Assembly: GCA_047973225.1 (NCBI GenBank)
Contig: JBKEBQ010000007.1
Coordinates: 1-64,000, forward strand
Source of the DNA: JBKEBQ01 sp047973225
GTDB taxonomy: Bacteria; Bacillota_I; Bacilli_A; Erysipelotrichales; Erysipelotrichaceae
Direction: 5' to 3'
Length of the DNA stretch: 64,000 bases
This document shows, piece by piece, positions 63,594 to 64,000 of this stretch; the first letter of the stretch is position 1, and the number at the start of each line of letters is the position of its first letter. A program made the translations under genes and the position numbers. A model generated the notes under the pieces. The model did not search any database. It was given only the letters and a program-made list of their open reading frames with translations, and was not told the DNA's origin.

Positions 63594-64000
63594 ATGAAAA
63601 AAATATTAATCGTAGAAGATGAAAAACACATGCTTGATTTATTGCGGTTGGAGTTGACACATGAAGGGTATGAAGTAGCAAGTGCAACAGCAGGCGATGT
63701 TGCTTTACATATGGCACTGGAAACAGACTACGATTTAATTTTATTGGATCTGATGCTACCGAAGATGAATGGAGTAGAGGTTTGTCGAAGATTACGTTTG
63801 CATAAAGCTACGCCTATTATCATGCTGACCGCACGGGACAGCGTTATGGATAAGGTGAATGGCTTGGAATCTGGTGCTGATGATTATTTAGCAAAACCCT
63901 TTGCGATGGAGGAGTTGTTTGCAAGAATTCACGCGATTCTACGGCGGCATAAACAAACGATACAAACTTTAATCTATCGTAATTTATCACTAAATTATGA
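63594..64000 (+). CDS. OmpR-family response regulator, cut by window edge
   Basis: ATG 63594 is six bases behind AGGAG. The receiver domain is complete: KKILIVEDEKHM with the acidic pair, the phosphorylated Asp in LILLDLMLP near residue 52, the switch Thr in IIMLTARD and the Lys in YLAKPF. The linker and first strand of a winged-helix output domain follow (IYRNLSLNYE) before the window ends. The kinase is expected to the right. Confidence 0.93.
   Translation, partial: MKKILIVEDEKHMLDLLRLELTHEGYEVASATAGDVALHMALETDYDLILLDLMLPKMNGVEVCRRLRLHKATPIIMLTARDSVMDKVNGLESGADDYLAKPFAMEELFARIHAILRRHKQTIQTLIYRNLSLNY

Noticed and set aside
1..64000. CRISPR array, tRNA or rRNA genes
   Set aside because: No regular spaced repeats and no tRNA or rRNA pattern seen by eye on either strand; a covariance search could still find one.

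Overview
The window is a low-GC, Gram-positive-type chromosome segment. Its features are AT-rich non-coding DNA, strong AAGGAGG ribosome sites, RexAB-like AddAB, a PRD-type PTS regulator, a one-chain PurL and an ECF riboflavin transporter. The gene set (anaerobic NrdD/NrdG, formate-THF ligase, Spx, ascorbate-type PTS) fits an anaerobic or facultative Bacillota member. Erysipelotrichia-like is my best guess, but nothing in the sequence proves it.

Layout. 1-4.9 kb: an IS3 OrfA remnant, an Spx-like gene, a candidate small RNA, an ABC exporter, a ZIP metal transporter and a decayed IS91-type element. 5-18.9 kb: addB-addA, then pheA with an overlapping aminotransferase, a membrane-anchored zincin, dtd-folD and two domain-fusion genes, and ychF. 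18.9-19.7 kb: a 761-bp segment between 16-bp direct repeats carrying broken minus-strand genes. 20-25.9 kb: one sugar-uptake locus (PTS EIIA, EIIB, EIIC, SIS isomerase, DapA-family aldolase, PRD regulator). 26-34.3 kb: a graveyard, made of a type I restriction-modification island (RhuM, AAA ATPase, hsdM, all broken), an intact wall-domain protein, and a broken locus that looks like a circular (AS-48/circularin-type) bacteriocin cluster. 34.5-40.4 kb: nrdDG, a thioester-domain surface protein and a nitroreductase. 40.4-45 kb: guanine riboswitch, purD, purB and then fhs. 45-47.3 kb: small secreted or membrane peptides, partly broken. 47.3-52.7 kb: ald, fba, a one-domain GlmU next to prs, a kinase, and ribU behind an FMN riboswitch. 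53.2-62.9 kb: a leader with a divergent purine riboswitch, a 24-codon leader peptide and a second terminator, followed by purE-L-C-F-M-N-H. The right end has a PepSY protein and the start of a response regulator.

How it works together. Purine synthesis is split into two transcription units, each with its own purine riboswitch, and fhs supplies the formyl-THF used by PurN and PurH. PheA plus the aminotransferase complete phenylalanine synthesis. Several accessory genes are broken by in-frame stops or by changes in short A-tracts, while all core genes read through, so the breaks look like real decay. The observations I would check first are the bacteriocin-cluster remnant, the layered purE leader, the GlmU without its uridyltransferase half, and the odd domain fusions.
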